A stretch of 64,000 nt of DNA. It comes from Anaerolineales bacterium. GTDB lineage: Bacteria > Chloroflexota > Anaerolineae > Anaerolineales > UBA6663. Location: positions 1 to 64,000 of the forward strand of contig JADZEK010000005.1 of the NCBI GenBank assembly GCA_020850595.1, read 5' to 3'. Shown here in pieces: positions 41,348 through 50,359 of this stretch (positions are counted from its first letter, which is position 1; each line of letters opens with the position of its first letter). The position numbers and the translations under genes are program-made. The notes under the pieces are model-generated. The model was not told where the DNA came from. It did no database searches and was given only the letters and a program-made list of their open reading frames with translations.

Positions 41348-42859
41348 ATGACCGCTTCTGAGATCATGCTTGCGCTCGACCTGGGCACCACCGGCATCAA
41401 GGCCGGCGCCTTCGACCAGGACCTGAACTGCCTGGGCAGTCATCTGGTGGAGAACCACCTGCGCTACCCCGCGCCGGGGCTGGTCGAGCAAGACCCGGCG
41501 CACTTCCTCAACTCGGCGTTGGCGCTCGCCCGGCGGCTGGCGGCCCAGTTGGGCCGGCGCGCCCAGAACGTGACGGCCATCGTGTGCAGCGGGCAGATGG
41601 GCGGCCTCCTGGGCGTGGACGCAGACTGGAACGCGGTCGGCCACTTCGACGCCATCCTCGACACGCGCAGCAACGTGGCGCGCTCGCAGATCGAACCGTA
41701 CCAGCGCGCTATCCTGGCCCGCTGCGGCGGGCTGACCACGCAGCTAGAGAAGATGCTCTACTGGCGCGATCATTACCCGGCCGCCTATGCGCGCCTCGCC
41801 AAGTTCGTGCCGTTGAACGGCTATCTGGCGGGCGTGCTGGCGGGCCTGAGCGCCGCCGACGCCTATATTGACCACACCATGACTTCCGTAAACGGCCTGC
41901 TCAACGCCGTGACCGGCGCGTGGGAGGCCGACCTGGCGCGTGACCTGGCCCTGCCGCTAGCCAAGCTGCCGCGCCCGGTGGCCTCGGAGACCGTGGTGGG
42001 CACGCTCACTCCTGCCCTGGCCGACCGGCTGGGCCTGCCGCGCGGTGTGCCCATCCTGGCGGGCGCGGGCGACGGCGCCGCCACCTACGCGGGGTCCGGC
42101 ATCAACCGGCAAGGTCAGGCGCTCGACCTCTCCGGCACCTCCTGCGCGCTGGGCGCGTACTCCGACCACTTCTTGCCCGACGTGGACGAGCAGCTCTTCG
42201 TCAACATGAAGTCGCCCACCGACCCCGGCTGGTTCGTGATCTACATCAATCACTTTGGCCTGACACACCGCTGGTTCCTCGACGCCTTCTGCCAGGAACT
42301 GATCCAGGCCCAGGGCGTGCCCGCGGCCTACCGCGCGCTAGACGCCGAGGCCGCGGCCCTGGAGCCGGGCAGCGGCGGCGTGCTGGCCGTGCCCCACCTG
42401 AGCGGGCAGACCTCGCCGCCCCGGCCCTACACCCGCGGCGCGTGGCTGGGCTTTGGGCTGGGCTACACCCGGGCGCACTTCTATCGCTCGCTGCTGGAGG
42501 CGCATGCCTTTGAGTACTGCCGCGCCAAGACGCACCTGACGCGCCTGAGTCCCACCATGCAGTTGCACGAAGTATTCGTGTCGGGCGGCGGCTCGCGCAG
42601 CGACCTGTGGAACCAAATCAAGGCCGACGTGCTTGGCTCGACCTATCGCCGGCTGGTGGAGAGCGACCTGAGCACCCTGCGCGGCGACGCGCTGGTGGCA
42701 GCCCGGGCGCGTGGCTGGGACGTGCCCGCCGGGTTCCTGAAGTTCGACCGGGAGTACCCCGCTAACCCGGCCAACACCGAGCGCTACGCGGCGCTGGCCG
42801 AAAACTTTCAGGCGTGCGCGGGCGGCCTCGACCCGCTGATGGCGCGGCTGTTTAGGTAG
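41348..42859 (+). CDS. FGGY-family carbohydrate kinase (xylulokinase-like)
   Basis: 503 aa. Domain 1 starts MLALDLGTTGIKAGAFDQDL, the first phosphate loop of the FGGY fold; the second is in LDLSGTSCAL. The catalytic Asp is in AGAGDGAAT, and VFVSGGGSRSDLW is the adenosine-site signature. Xylulokinases and related kinases phosphorylate a ketose; specificity is not deducible here. It is the last gene of unit C, so the phosphorylated product of the isomerase step is a reasonable guess. A bidirectional terminator follows. Confidence 0.85.
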   Translation: MTASEIMLALDLGTTGIKAGAFDQDLNCLGSHLVENHLRYPAPGLVEQDPAHFLNSALALARRLAAQLGRRAQNVTAIVCSGQMGGLLGVDADWNAVGHFDAILDTRSNVARSQIEPYQRAILARCGGLTTQLEKMLYWRDHYPAAYARLAKFVPLNGYLAGVLAGLSAADAYIDHTMTSVNGLLNAVTGAWEADLARDLALPLAKLPRPVASETVVGTLTPALADRLGLPRGVPILAGAGDGAATYAGSGINRQGQALDLSGTSCALGAYSDHFLPDVDEQLFVNMKSPTDPGWFVIYINHFGLTHRWFLDAFCQELIQAQGVPAAYRALDAEAAALEPGSGGVLAVPHLSGQTSPPRPYTRGAWLGFGLGYTRAHFYRSLLEAHAFEYCRAKTHLTRLSPTMQLHEVFVSGGGSRSDLWNQIKADVLGSTYRRLVESDLSTLRGDALVAARARGWDVPAGFLKFDREYPANPANTERYAALAENFQACAGGLDPLMARLFR

Positions 42860-42915
42860 CGGCCGTTGCGCCCAGGCGTGCGCAGCCGCCGATCACCAGC
42901 GACGAAAATGAAAAT

Positions 42916-42948
42916 CGGCGGGCTGGAGCATGACGCTCCAGCCCGCCG
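42916..42948. terminator. Bidirectional terminator between units C and D
   Basis: Perfect 14-bp stem 42916-42929 with 42935-42948, loop ATGAC. The - strand reading ends in ATTTTCATTTTC, a strong T-run for unit D; the + strand has TTGTTT a little later for unit C. Confidence 0.9.
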
Positions 42949-42975
42949 GCTTGTTTCCGGCGCTGGCGTGCCGGC

Positions 42976-43815
42976 CTAGCCCACGTCGGCGTGCACCCAG
43001 CTCAGCAGGCGCGCCGCCTTGGAGCAGTCGAACAGGCTGTTGGTGCCTGGCACTGCCTGCCGAAACGGCGCGTTAGGGTAAGCGTGGTGGGCCAGTTCCA
43101 TGGAAGGGATGGTGGAGTTCGTGCGCGGGGCCATGATGTTGAAGATCTCGTGGCCCTTGAAATCGGCTTCAACCGCCAGCAGGGCGGCGCGCGCGGCCTC
43201 GGTCACCAGCGTCCAACCCCACAGATTGCGCGCGCTACCGGCCTCGGCTGTCTCGTAAACCGTCTGGAGCACGGGCGGCGCATCGGGCAGCGCGTGAAAA
43301 CGCAGGCTGCTGATGGTCATGTCGGGGAAGCGGCGCGCGAACGAGTCGGCCGTGACCTCGCCGATCCACTTCGAGAGCGAATAATCATCCTCGTTGTAGG
43401 TCGGGTGCTTTTCATCCACCGGGAAATAGTCGAAGTGGCCGAGCTTGCTGCCCAGCCCGCCGTAAGCATTCACGCTGGAGGCCAGCGCCAACTTCTTGAT
43501 GCCCAACTCCGACGCGGCAGACAGCGCGTTGTAGTTGATGGTGATGTTGTTTGAATACACCACCCCCGGCGGCTGGCCCCAGGGCCCGTTGAAGGCGGCC
43601 AGGTGGATGATGGCGTCAGCCCCGCGCACGGCCCCGGTGAAGGCCGTCAGGTCATTCATCTCCACGACTACGTTGGTCACCTGCTCTGTGTCGGGGTAGG
43701 CCGGCGACCCGGCGCGGTCGAGGCTGCGTACGCGGTAGCCCCTCGCGAGCACGTGGGCGATCACCACGCGCCCCAGGCGGCCGTTGCCGCCGGTAACGAC
43801 GATTTCCTTGCTCAT
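42976..43815 (-). CDS. NAD-dependent SDR (epimerase/uronate-dehydrogenase type)
   Basis: 279 aa. It has the NAD motif GGNGRLG, DAIIHLAAFNGP, ASSVNAYGG and the catalytic YSLSK. The sequence around SNNITINYNALSAASELGIKKLALASSVNAYGG places it in the extended SDR family. It is the last gene in unit D and overlaps the GH42-like gene by 4 nt (ATGA). It is one of three SDRs in the island, each beside a different hydrolase or dehydratase; likely an oxidation or epimerisation step on a sugar acid. Confidence 0.78.
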   Translation of the reverse strand: MSKEIVVTGGNGRLGRVVIAHVLARGYRVRSLDRAGSPAYPDTEQVTNVVVEMNDLTAFTGAVRGADAIIHLAAFNGPWGQPPGVVYSNNITINYNALSAASELGIKKLALASSVNAYGGLGSKLGHFDYFPVDEKHPTYNEDDYSLSKWIGEVTADSFARRFPDMTISSLRFHALPDAPPVLQTVYETAEAGSARNLWGWTLVTEAARAALLAVEADFKGHEIFNIMAPRTNSTIPSMELAHHAYPNAPFRQAVPGTNSLFDCSKAARLLSWVHADVG

Positions 43816-46091
43816 GCGGTCACTTCTGCCGGCCCGCCCTCGAGCGCGCGCAGGGCCGCGGCCGGGCCGGTGTAGAACAGCGCCGTGCTCGCCGGCGGCA
43901 GTTGCGTGCAAAACTCGGCCGTGTTCGCGCCGAGCGCTTGGCGGTTGTAAAGATCGTACACGACCTCGGCCGGGGCCGGCAGCTTGAAGGTGCGCGGCCC
44001 GCCCTTCACCGTGTGCGCCGCCAGGAAGCGCGGCGTGGCGTAGAGCACGTCGCCGTCTTCGTTGTACAGGTGCACCCCGGCGAAGCGCGCTACGCCGCGC
44101 AGCACCGGCGACGGGATGTTGGGGGTCGCGCAGTACACCGAGTTCCAGGCCTCCGGCGTGCCCGCGTTGAAGGTCTTGACGCCCAGCCCCGGCTGGTTGC
44201 GGCCCAGCGCGTAGATCACGTTGCCCAGGATGGTGGCGTCGTCGTCCTCCAGGTGGAAGATTGGCGCGATCATCCGGTTCGTGCCCCAGAACAGCTCCTG
44301 CGACACATCCCGCGTGATGGCGTGGTCAAAGTTCGTCACGTGCATCTGCGGCGTCCAGTAGCTCTTGCCCAGGCCGAACGTGAAGCCCGTCAGGTCGGTC
44401 ATGTGGTCGCGGCTGTGCGGCGCGGCGGCGTCGTCCTGGTTGATATAGCCCGGGGCGTACAAAAACAGGCCGGTCTTGCCCGCCCGGCGCAGTTGGGCCT
44501 TCAGCGCGGCGCGGCGGTCGTTGTTCAGATGAAAGATGTTCAGGAAGATATAGAGCTTGTACTCCGGCAGGCGCCCTTCCAGCAGGTCGTTCAGCAGGTA
44601 CAGATCGTGCGGCGCGCCGAAGCGGTTGAGGTTCATCAGCCGCTGATGCCAGATCAGCGGCAGGCTCAGCGTGTTCTTGTTCGCCTCGTACCGGTAAGAC
44701 TCGTCGTCCAGGAAGACCGCCACCTCGGCGCTGGGGCGGCGGTCGAACCGCACCGCCCAGTTGCCGATCTGGTGAAAGCGCGCCTGCAGCGCGTGGAACT
44801 CGTCCACGATGCTCGGGTCCTCCTGGAAGTAGTCGTTCTCCAGCCAGGTGATGCCCTGGGCGTGGGTCAGCACCTCCGCGAAGTTGCGCTTGTAGATGGC
44901 CGGCGAGAGTTTCACCGGATGCATGCGCTTGCGCGGGTCGAAGTTGTTGTGCATCAGCGTGTCTTCTTCGAACCAGTACAGCTTGTTGTGCAGGCGCAGG
45001 CTCTCGCTGGGCTGCATCGCCAGCCCGTCGCCGCCCAGCCCGCGGAAGCCATAGGTGTACGGGCTGACGAAGAAGTCAATGTCCGGCGAGCGCAGCGCCT
45101 TAGCCAGGCCCAGGTGGCCGCTGCGCTGGATGGTGGCGGCCTCGCCCGCCGCCAGGCCCACCGCGCCGCTGCCCATGTGGCCGTCCACAAAGAAAGCGTC
45201 GTTCCACGACAGCTCCATCAGGTAGCCGTAGAACGCGCCGGTCAGCTTGTCGCCGCCGGTCAGTTCCTTCACGTGGCGGCAGTAGTCGAGCAGCGTGTCG
45301 GCGCACAACTCGCCCAACGCCTCGTAGTAGTCAATCACGTGGCGTTCGCTGTTCGGGTCGCGGAAGTGGTAATGCCCCGGCGTGTCCTGGTCGGCGCTGC
45401 TAGGCACGGCCGCGGTCGCCAGCCTGGCTTCCGGCTGGTTCCAGGCGGCCTGCAAACCGGCATCGCTGCCGTAGCGCTTGGTCAGCCATTCGCGAAAGTA
45501 GCGCTGCATCGGCGCGCCGAAGTCGGCGTTGGCCGGGTCCATGCTCGACCAGCTCTTGATCCACTCGCCACACACGCCGGTGCAGATCTGGTAGCCGATC
45601 ACGCGGTCGTACATGCCTGTCTCGCGCAGATTGGCGATCAGGGCGGTCAGCAGGGCCTTCGAGTCCCTGTGCCAGACGGTCGAGGCATACGAGGCCGAGC
45701 GCGCCTCGCCTTCCGACAGCACTTCGCCTTCTTCGGGGTGCGCCTTGTTCCACCAGTTGTCCAGCAGGTGGTGCGTCTCGAACATCAGGCGCAGGTTGAA
45801 CAACGCCTCCGGGTCGGCGTCAATCGCCTTCTGCAGGCGCGCCGCGTTCTCGCTGAAGTCGTACGGCGACGGGTTGTCGGGGCGCGGGCCGCACCAGTCG
45901 TTGCTCAGGCCGTCTAGCGTGTAGATGTGCACGCCCGCCTTGGCAAAGGCCCGCATAGCGGCCTGCGTCAATTCGACGCTCTGGGGGTCTTGCAAGTTGA
46001 AACCGCCGATCCATTGCAGGTTTGCGTAGATCGGCTTGCCATCCAGAAACAGGGTCGGCGCGCCGTTGTGCGCTCGGATGTGAGCTTTCAT
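43812..46091 (-). CDS. GH42-like beta-galactosidase-type glycoside hydrolase, copy 2
   Basis: 759 aa, a paralogue of the 33878-36118 protein with the same layout: barrel with CGEWIKSW (acid/base Glu) and YWFEEDTLMHNNFD (nucleophile Glu), trimerisation-like domain with AEVAVFLDDESYRYE, and a beta-rich end. No signal peptide, so hydrolysis should occur inside the cell on imported di- or oligoglycosides. It lies between two enolase-superfamily genes and an SDR gene. Separate copies in opposite units suggest different linkage or sugar specificity, which is inference. Confidence 0.75.
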   Translation of the reverse strand: MKAHIRAHNGAPTLFLDGKPIYANLQWIGGFNLQDPQSVELTQAAMRAFAKAGVHIYTLDGLSNDWCGPRPDNPSPYDFSENAARLQKAIDADPEALFNLRLMFETHHLLDNWWNKAHPEEGEVLSEGEARSASYASTVWHRDSKALLTALIANLRETGMYDRVIGYQICTGVCGEWIKSWSSMDPANADFGAPMQRYFREWLTKRYGSDAGLQAAWNQPEARLATAAVPSSADQDTPGHYHFRDPNSERHVIDYYEALGELCADTLLDYCRHVKELTGGDKLTGAFYGYLMELSWNDAFFVDGHMGSGAVGLAAGEAATIQRSGHLGLAKALRSPDIDFFVSPYTYGFRGLGGDGLAMQPSESLRLHNKLYWFEEDTLMHNNFDPRKRMHPVKLSPAIYKRNFAEVLTHAQGITWLENDYFQEDPSIVDEFHALQARFHQIGNWAVRFDRRPSAEVAVFLDDESYRYEANKNTLSLPLIWHQRLMNLNRFGAPHDLYLLNDLLEGRLPEYKLYIFLNIFHLNNDRRAALKAQLRRAGKTGLFLYAPGYINQDDAAAPHSRDHMTDLTGFTFGLGKSYWTPQMHVTNFDHAITRDVSQELFWGTNRMIAPIFHLEDDDATILGNVIYALGRNQPGLGVKTFNAGTPEAWNSVYCATPNIPSPVLRGVARFAGVHLYNEDGDVLYATPRFLAAHTVKGGPRTFKLPAPAEVVYDLYNRQALGANTAEFCTQLPPASTALFYTGPAAALRALEGGPAEVTA

Positions 46092-46130
46092 CGAATAACC
46101 ACCTTAATCCAATCTCTCCGGTTAAACGCC

Positions 46131-47321
46131 CTAATCGAAGAAGTTCTCGTCGCCGGCGGGCAGGTACTGGCGCGCCTTCTCCACGTTGAAATCCACGCCC
46201 AGGCCGGGGGTGTCCCACACGTCAATCAGGCCGTTCTTGACGATCGGGTTGGGCAGCCCGGTGATGATGTCGTACCACCAATCCGGCTTGCCCACCGGGT
46301 ACTCAAAGGCGATGTAGTTCTGCGGCATCGTGGCGCACACGTGCACCAACCCGGCCAGGCCGATCAGGCCGTCGTAGATGCCGTGCGGGGCCATCAGGAT
46401 GCCGTGCAGGTCGGCGTACTCCGCCACCCACTTCAGCTCGGCCAGCCCGCCAACGTCCTCCGGGTCGGGGCCGATCACCCGCACGGCCTGCCGCTCGATC
46501 AACTCCTTGAAGTTGTGGCGCAGGTAGACCTGCTCGCCGGTGTGGGTCGGCGTGCTGGTCGCCATGGTCAGGTCGCGATACACATCGGCCAGGTTGTAGG
46601 GCGAGTAGTCGCCGGACAGCAAGTCCTCGACCCACATGATATTGAGCGGCTCGAGCGCCTTGGCGAAGCGGATGGCGTCGGGCAGCACCCAGCCGGGGCC
46701 GCAGTCGAGCGTTAGGCCGATGTCGTCGCCGATGACGGCCTTCATGGCCTCCACGCACGCGATGACGTGCTTCAGGCCCTTCTCCGTCAGCAGGCCCTTG
46801 TTGGGGTGGGCCGGGGCGTTGATGTACTCGCCGTAGGAGAAGTTGGGCAGGTCGCGCGGCATGGCGCTGTGAAAGCCCACGCTTTGCTTAATGATCGTGA
46901 AGCCCTCGGCCGCGGCCACGCTCTTGGCGAGGTCAGCCGCATAGTCGTCGGGCGATAGCAGGTTCCCGCCGTGGCGCACGCCGCCGTTATAGATGCGCAC
47001 ACGGTCGCGCACCTTGCCGCCCAGCAGCTTATACACCGGCAGGCCCGCGGCCTTGCCGGCGATGTCCCACAGCGCCATCTCAATAGCGCTGACCGCGCTG
47101 CCCCACGGCTTAAAGCCGCCCAACCGCCGAATCTTGAGCATGACGCGCTCTACGTTGGTGGGGTCTTCGCCGACGATGAACTGCTTATAGAACAGGATGT
47201 GCGAGCGCAGATACGGTTTGGCGTTCTCGGCCTGGCCGTAGCCATAGATGCCTTCGTCGGTGTTGATGCGCACGGTCGGGTTCTGGCCGATAACAGCGCA
47301 CTTCAAATCGGTAATCTTCAT
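46131..47321 (-). CDS. Mandelate-racemase-subgroup enolase-superfamily dehydratase
   Basis: 396 aa. Metal ligands are Asp206 (LTLDCGPGW), Glu232 (WVEDLL) and Glu263 (TGEQVYLR); Lys145 (IIKQSVG) and His313 (MAPHGI) are the expected acid/base pair. The family acts on sugar acids by abstracting the alpha proton and eliminating water or epimerising. It is a different branch from the enzyme at 31965. Spaced 39 nt from the hydrolase and 42 nt from the next enolase gene in unit D. Confidence 0.83.
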   Translation of the reverse strand: MKITDLKCAVIGQNPTVRINTDEGIYGYGQAENAKPYLRSHILFYKQFIVGEDPTNVERVMLKIRRLGGFKPWGSAVSAIEMALWDIAGKAAGLPVYKLLGGKVRDRVRIYNGGVRHGGNLLSPDDYAADLAKSVAAAEGFTIIKQSVGFHSAMPRDLPNFSYGEYINAPAHPNKGLLTEKGLKHVIACVEAMKAVIGDDIGLTLDCGPGWVLPDAIRFAKALEPLNIMWVEDLLSGDYSPYNLADVYRDLTMATSTPTHTGEQVYLRHNFKELIERQAVRVIGPDPEDVGGLAELKWVAEYADLHGILMAPHGIYDGLIGLAGLVHVCATMPQNYIAFEYPVGKPDWWYDIITGLPNPIVKNGLIDVWDTPGLGVDFNVEKARQYLPAGDENFFD

Positions 47322-47363
47322 TGTTGCGGGTTCCTTGATCTGTTCAGGCTAGGGCGGCTGGGT

Positions 47364-48569
47364 CTAGTCCCAGGTGTCGCCGTCGAGGAGCGAATTGAGG
47401 ACGTCGGGGATGAGGGTGATGCCCAGGCCGGGGCCATCCGGCACCTTAAGCTTGCCGTTCTGGATGACCACGCCTTCCTCGGCCATGTTCTCATAGAGCT
47501 GCTGGCTCACCGGCTGACGGCTCTCGGTCATGACAAAGTTGCGCACCATCGCCCCGTAGTGGGCGGTGCCAATCAGGTGCACGTAGCTGCCGGCCATGTG
47601 CGTGATGAGCGGGATGTTGTAGATCTCGGCCATGGCGGCGATGTACCGCCCGCCCGTGAAGCCGCCAATAAAGGCCAGGTCGGGGTGCATGGCGTCAACC
47701 GCGCCGTTGGCCATGAACTGCAAAAACTCGGCCGGGTGCTCGAGCTTTTCACCCGTCATCACCCGCACCTTGGCGGCCTGGCGGTAGGCCTTCCAGGTGT
47801 CGCTGTACATCACCGGCAGGCCGTCCTCGACCCACAGCGGCTTGGCCGGGGCCACGGCCTCGGTCAGGCCCACGGCGCTGGCCAGGTCCCACTCGTTGTG
47901 GCAGTGGACGATGATGTCGTAATCCCAGCCCAACGCCTCGCGGCAGTTTTCGTAGCCGCGCCGGATCAGGTCCAGCTCGGACTGCTTGAGCATGGGGGCC
48001 AGGAAGCCGCCGCGGTGACGGTCGGGGTGGATGCGCCCGCCCCGGTAGTTGAGCCACTCAAAGCCGAACTTGAAGACGCGGTAGCCCCACGGATTGGCCT
48101 TCAATTCGTCGGCCCAGTCGCGGCAGCTAATCGGGTCAAACCAGTCCTGCGGGCCGGCAGTGTTGATGTACATCTCGATCTCATCGCGGAAGCGCCCGGT
48201 CGTCAGGCGTGAGGCCGAGATGTTGAAGACCTTGCCGGCGATGTCCCACAGCGCCATCTCGATGCCGCTGACGGTGGGGTTCTGCACCCAGTGGGCGTGC
48301 CACTGCGCCTGCATGCGCGTCATCTCGGCGTGGCACTTCTCGATCTCCAGCGCGTCCATCCCAATCAGCCGGTCGCGCATGAAGTCAATGTAGCTCTGCG
48401 CTACGTTGGCCGGCAGCCCGGCCTCGCCCAGGCCCTCGATGCCGGCGCTGGTCTTCACGCGGATGAGGGACTGGATGGAGTGCTCTTTCAGCTTGTAGGC
48501 CTTGATCTCCGTGATCTTGACCTGGTTGCGCTCCTTCGCGGCGAGCGCCTGGTAGGCTTCGGTGGTCAT
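47364..48569 (-). CDS. Enolase-superfamily sugar-acid dehydratase, divergent
   Basis: 401 aa. WDIAG, WVEDGLP (Glu248) and TGEKL (Glu274) are clear, and HMAG (His324) is a candidate acid. The first-ligand segment reads VHCHNEWDL (His222/224, Asn225), not the usual D-x-N or D-x-H, so metal binding is altered. The base segment is KFGFEW. A 16-residue N-terminal extension is present; no later start is available. The protein is the least typical of the three enolase-superfamily members here, and its reaction is unassigned. Confidence 0.75.
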   Translation of the reverse strand: MTTEAYQALAAKERNQVKITEIKAYKLKEHSIQSLIRVKTSAGIEGLGEAGLPANVAQSYIDFMRDRLIGMDALEIEKCHAEMTRMQAQWHAHWVQNPTVSGIEMALWDIAGKVFNISASRLTTGRFRDEIEMYINTAGPQDWFDPISCRDWADELKANPWGYRVFKFGFEWLNYRGGRIHPDRHRGGFLAPMLKQSELDLIRRGYENCREALGWDYDIIVHCHNEWDLASAVGLTEAVAPAKPLWVEDGLPVMYSDTWKAYRQAAKVRVMTGEKLEHPAEFLQFMANGAVDAMHPDLAFIGGFTGGRYIAAMAEIYNIPLITHMAGSYVHLIGTAHYGAMVRNFVMTESRQPVSQQLYENMAEEGVVIQNGKLKVPDGPGLGITLIPDVLNSLLDGDTWD

Positions 48570-48574
48570 AGGTA

Positions 48575-49492
48575 TTAGTTTTGGGCGAGGTCCAGCGGCG
48601 GCACGGCCTGCAGCTCAGCCCACAGCGCGGCGGGCAGCGGCTGGTCGTGCGCGGCCAGGGTCTGGTCAAACTCGGCCAGTGAGTTAGCGCCGACGATTGT
48701 GTTGCGAATGGCCGGGTGGCGCAGCGGGAACTGGGCCGCGGCGGTCTGGAGCTTAACGCCGTGGCGCTCGCACACCGCTTCCAGCGCCTGCACACGGGCC
48801 AGCACGCCGGGCGGCGGGGGCGCATAGTTGTAGGTGAGCGGGTTGCGCGCGCCAGTCGCCAGCACGCCGCTGTTGTAAATGCCCGCGGCAAACAGCGGCA
48901 GGCCCTTGGCCTGGCACAGCTCTAGCAGGGGCAGGGCGGTTTGCTCCAGCAGCGTGTAGCGCCCCGCCAGCAGCAGGCAGTCCACGTCGGCGCGCTGGGC
49001 GAACTCGGCCAGCGGCTGCCAGTAGTTCATGCCTGACCCAACGGCCTTGATCACGCCCTCGTCGCGCAGTTCGTACAGCGCCGGGAAGGCCACGTCCAGC
49101 GCCTCGCGCACGCGGTCGTCGGGGTCGTGCAGGTGGCAGATGTCAAGGTAATCTACCCCCAGGCGCTTCAGGCTGCCCTCCACGCTGCGCCGGATGCCGT
49201 CCCGCGTCAGGTCGTGTTCGATCTTCCCCTCCGGCAGCAGCGCCCAGCCCGCCTTGCTGGCGAGAAAGTAGCTCTGGCGCGGGAACTCCTTGAGCACGCT
49301 GCCGATCAACTCTTCGCTGTGGCCGTGCCAATACATCGGCGCGGTATCCAGCAACGGCTTTGGCGGTCCGGCCAGCAGGTGGCGCAGTAACGCCCGGACA
49401 TTGTCTTCGGTGGTGCTGGGGTTCATGGGCCAGGTGCCGGTGCCCAAACCTACGCGCGGCAGCGGCCAACCCGATAGGCGGGAGGCGATCAT
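48575..49492 (-). CDS. Aldo/keto reductase, D-threo-aldose 1-dehydrogenase (L-fucose dehydrogenase) type
   Basis: 305 aa. The AKR tetrad is Asp49 (LLDTAPMYW), Tyr54, Lys80 (LASKAG) and His122 (HLHDPDD). GSGMNYWQPLAEFAQRADVD and LLAGRYTLLEQ match the aldose dehydrogenase group that oxidises L-fucose, L-galactose or D-arabinose-type sugars to lactones with NAD(P). Start at ATG 49492 (MIASRLSGWPLPRVGLGTG). This step is expected to feed a lactonase such as the one at 59302. It sits just after the SDR gene in unit D. Confidence 0.83.
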   Translation of the reverse strand: MIASRLSGWPLPRVGLGTGTWPMNPSTTEDNVRALLRHLLAGPPKPLLDTAPMYWHGHSEELIGSVLKEFPRQSYFLASKAGWALLPEGKIEHDLTRDGIRRSVEGSLKRLGVDYLDICHLHDPDDRVREALDVAFPALYELRDEGVIKAVGSGMNYWQPLAEFAQRADVDCLLLAGRYTLLEQTALPLLELCQAKGLPLFAAGIYNSGVLATGARNPLTYNYAPPPPGVLARVQALEAVCERHGVKLQTAAAQFPLRHPAIRNTIVGANSLAEFDQTLAAHDQPLPAALWAELQAVPPLDLAQN

Positions 49493-49517
49493 GGAGGGGC
49501 GTCCTTCGGCGGCGAGA

Positions 49518-50354
49518 CTAGCGCTTGACGGTGACTTGCGGCACCCAGCCGAGCAGCCGCTCGGCGCGGGAACTGTCAATGGTGGAGCCAAACTCCGCCA
49601 GTTGCGGGCGAATGGGCACGCCGGGGAAGTAGCGATCGAGGTAGGCGCGGGTGGGCGCCCCCAGCGAGGAGTCGCGCGCGGCCATCATGAAGACCGTGTG
49701 GCTGCGCGGGGGCAGGGGGGCCGTGGCGGCCAGGTAGCAGCCGCGCACGGCGTCGTCCTGATGCACGTAAGCGAACAGCGCCCCCAACGGCACATCCATA
49801 TCCGGCAGCGGCATCAGGTCGTAATGCTCGGCGGCGGCGATGAGCGGAAAGCGCAGGCTGGCGACGGTCAGGCCCCAGTGGATGCTGAAGGTGTCGGCGC
49901 AGATCTCGCCCACGTATTTGGACAGGCCATAATCATCCTGCGGCGACACCGGGTGCTCTTCGTCCACCGGGAAATACTCGTAGCTGATGGGCGTGCGCGG
50001 CGTAACGGTGTGGTTGACCTGCAAGCTCGAGGCGATCACCACCCGCGGCACCTTCAGCCGGGCCGAGGCCTCCAGGATGTTCCAGGTCATGCCCACGTTG
50101 TTGAAAAAAGTGTGGCCGCTGGGGTAAATGCGCTGGGCGGCCAGGGCCGCCAGGTGGATGACGGCCTCCGCGCCGTCTACCACATCGTAGACCTCGCCCG
50201 CCTCCCGCAGGTCCGCTCGCAGCGGCTGCACGCCCGGCTCCGCGCCGGCGGCCGGGACGGCGTCCACCGCCAGAATGTCGTGGCCCAGCCCGCTCAAATA
50301 GGTGACGAGCGCCGCGCCCAAGCGGCCGCGCGCGCCGGTGACGACGATGCGCAT
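49518..50354 (-). CDS. NAD-dependent SDR (epimerase/dehydratase family)
   Basis: 278 aa from ATG 50354. It has the NAD motif GARGRLG, AVIHLAALAAQ, ASSLQVNH and the catalytic YGLSK. It is related to the SDRs at 33117 and 42976, consistent with duplication within the island. Substrate unknown. It is 26 nt from the aldose dehydrogenase gene and 5 nt from the mannonate-dehydratase-like gene. Confidence 0.78.
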   Translation of the reverse strand: MRIVVTGARGRLGAALVTYLSGLGHDILAVDAVPAAGAEPGVQPLRADLREAGEVYDVVDGAEAVIHLAALAAQRIYPSGHTFFNNVGMTWNILEASARLKVPRVVIASSLQVNHTVTPRTPISYEYFPVDEEHPVSPQDDYGLSKYVGEICADTFSIHWGLTVASLRFPLIAAAEHYDLMPLPDMDVPLGALFAYVHQDDAVRGCYLAATAPLPPRSHTVFMMAARDSSLGAPTRAYLDRYFPGVPIRPQLAEFGSTIDSSRAERLLGWVPQVTVKR

Positions 50355-50359
50355 GGCCC

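Noticed and set aside
43902..45917. 671-codon open frame on the + strand
   Set aside because: It is antisense to the GH42-like gene, which has clear motifs; the predicted protein is Arg/Val/Gln-rich with no fold-like pattern.
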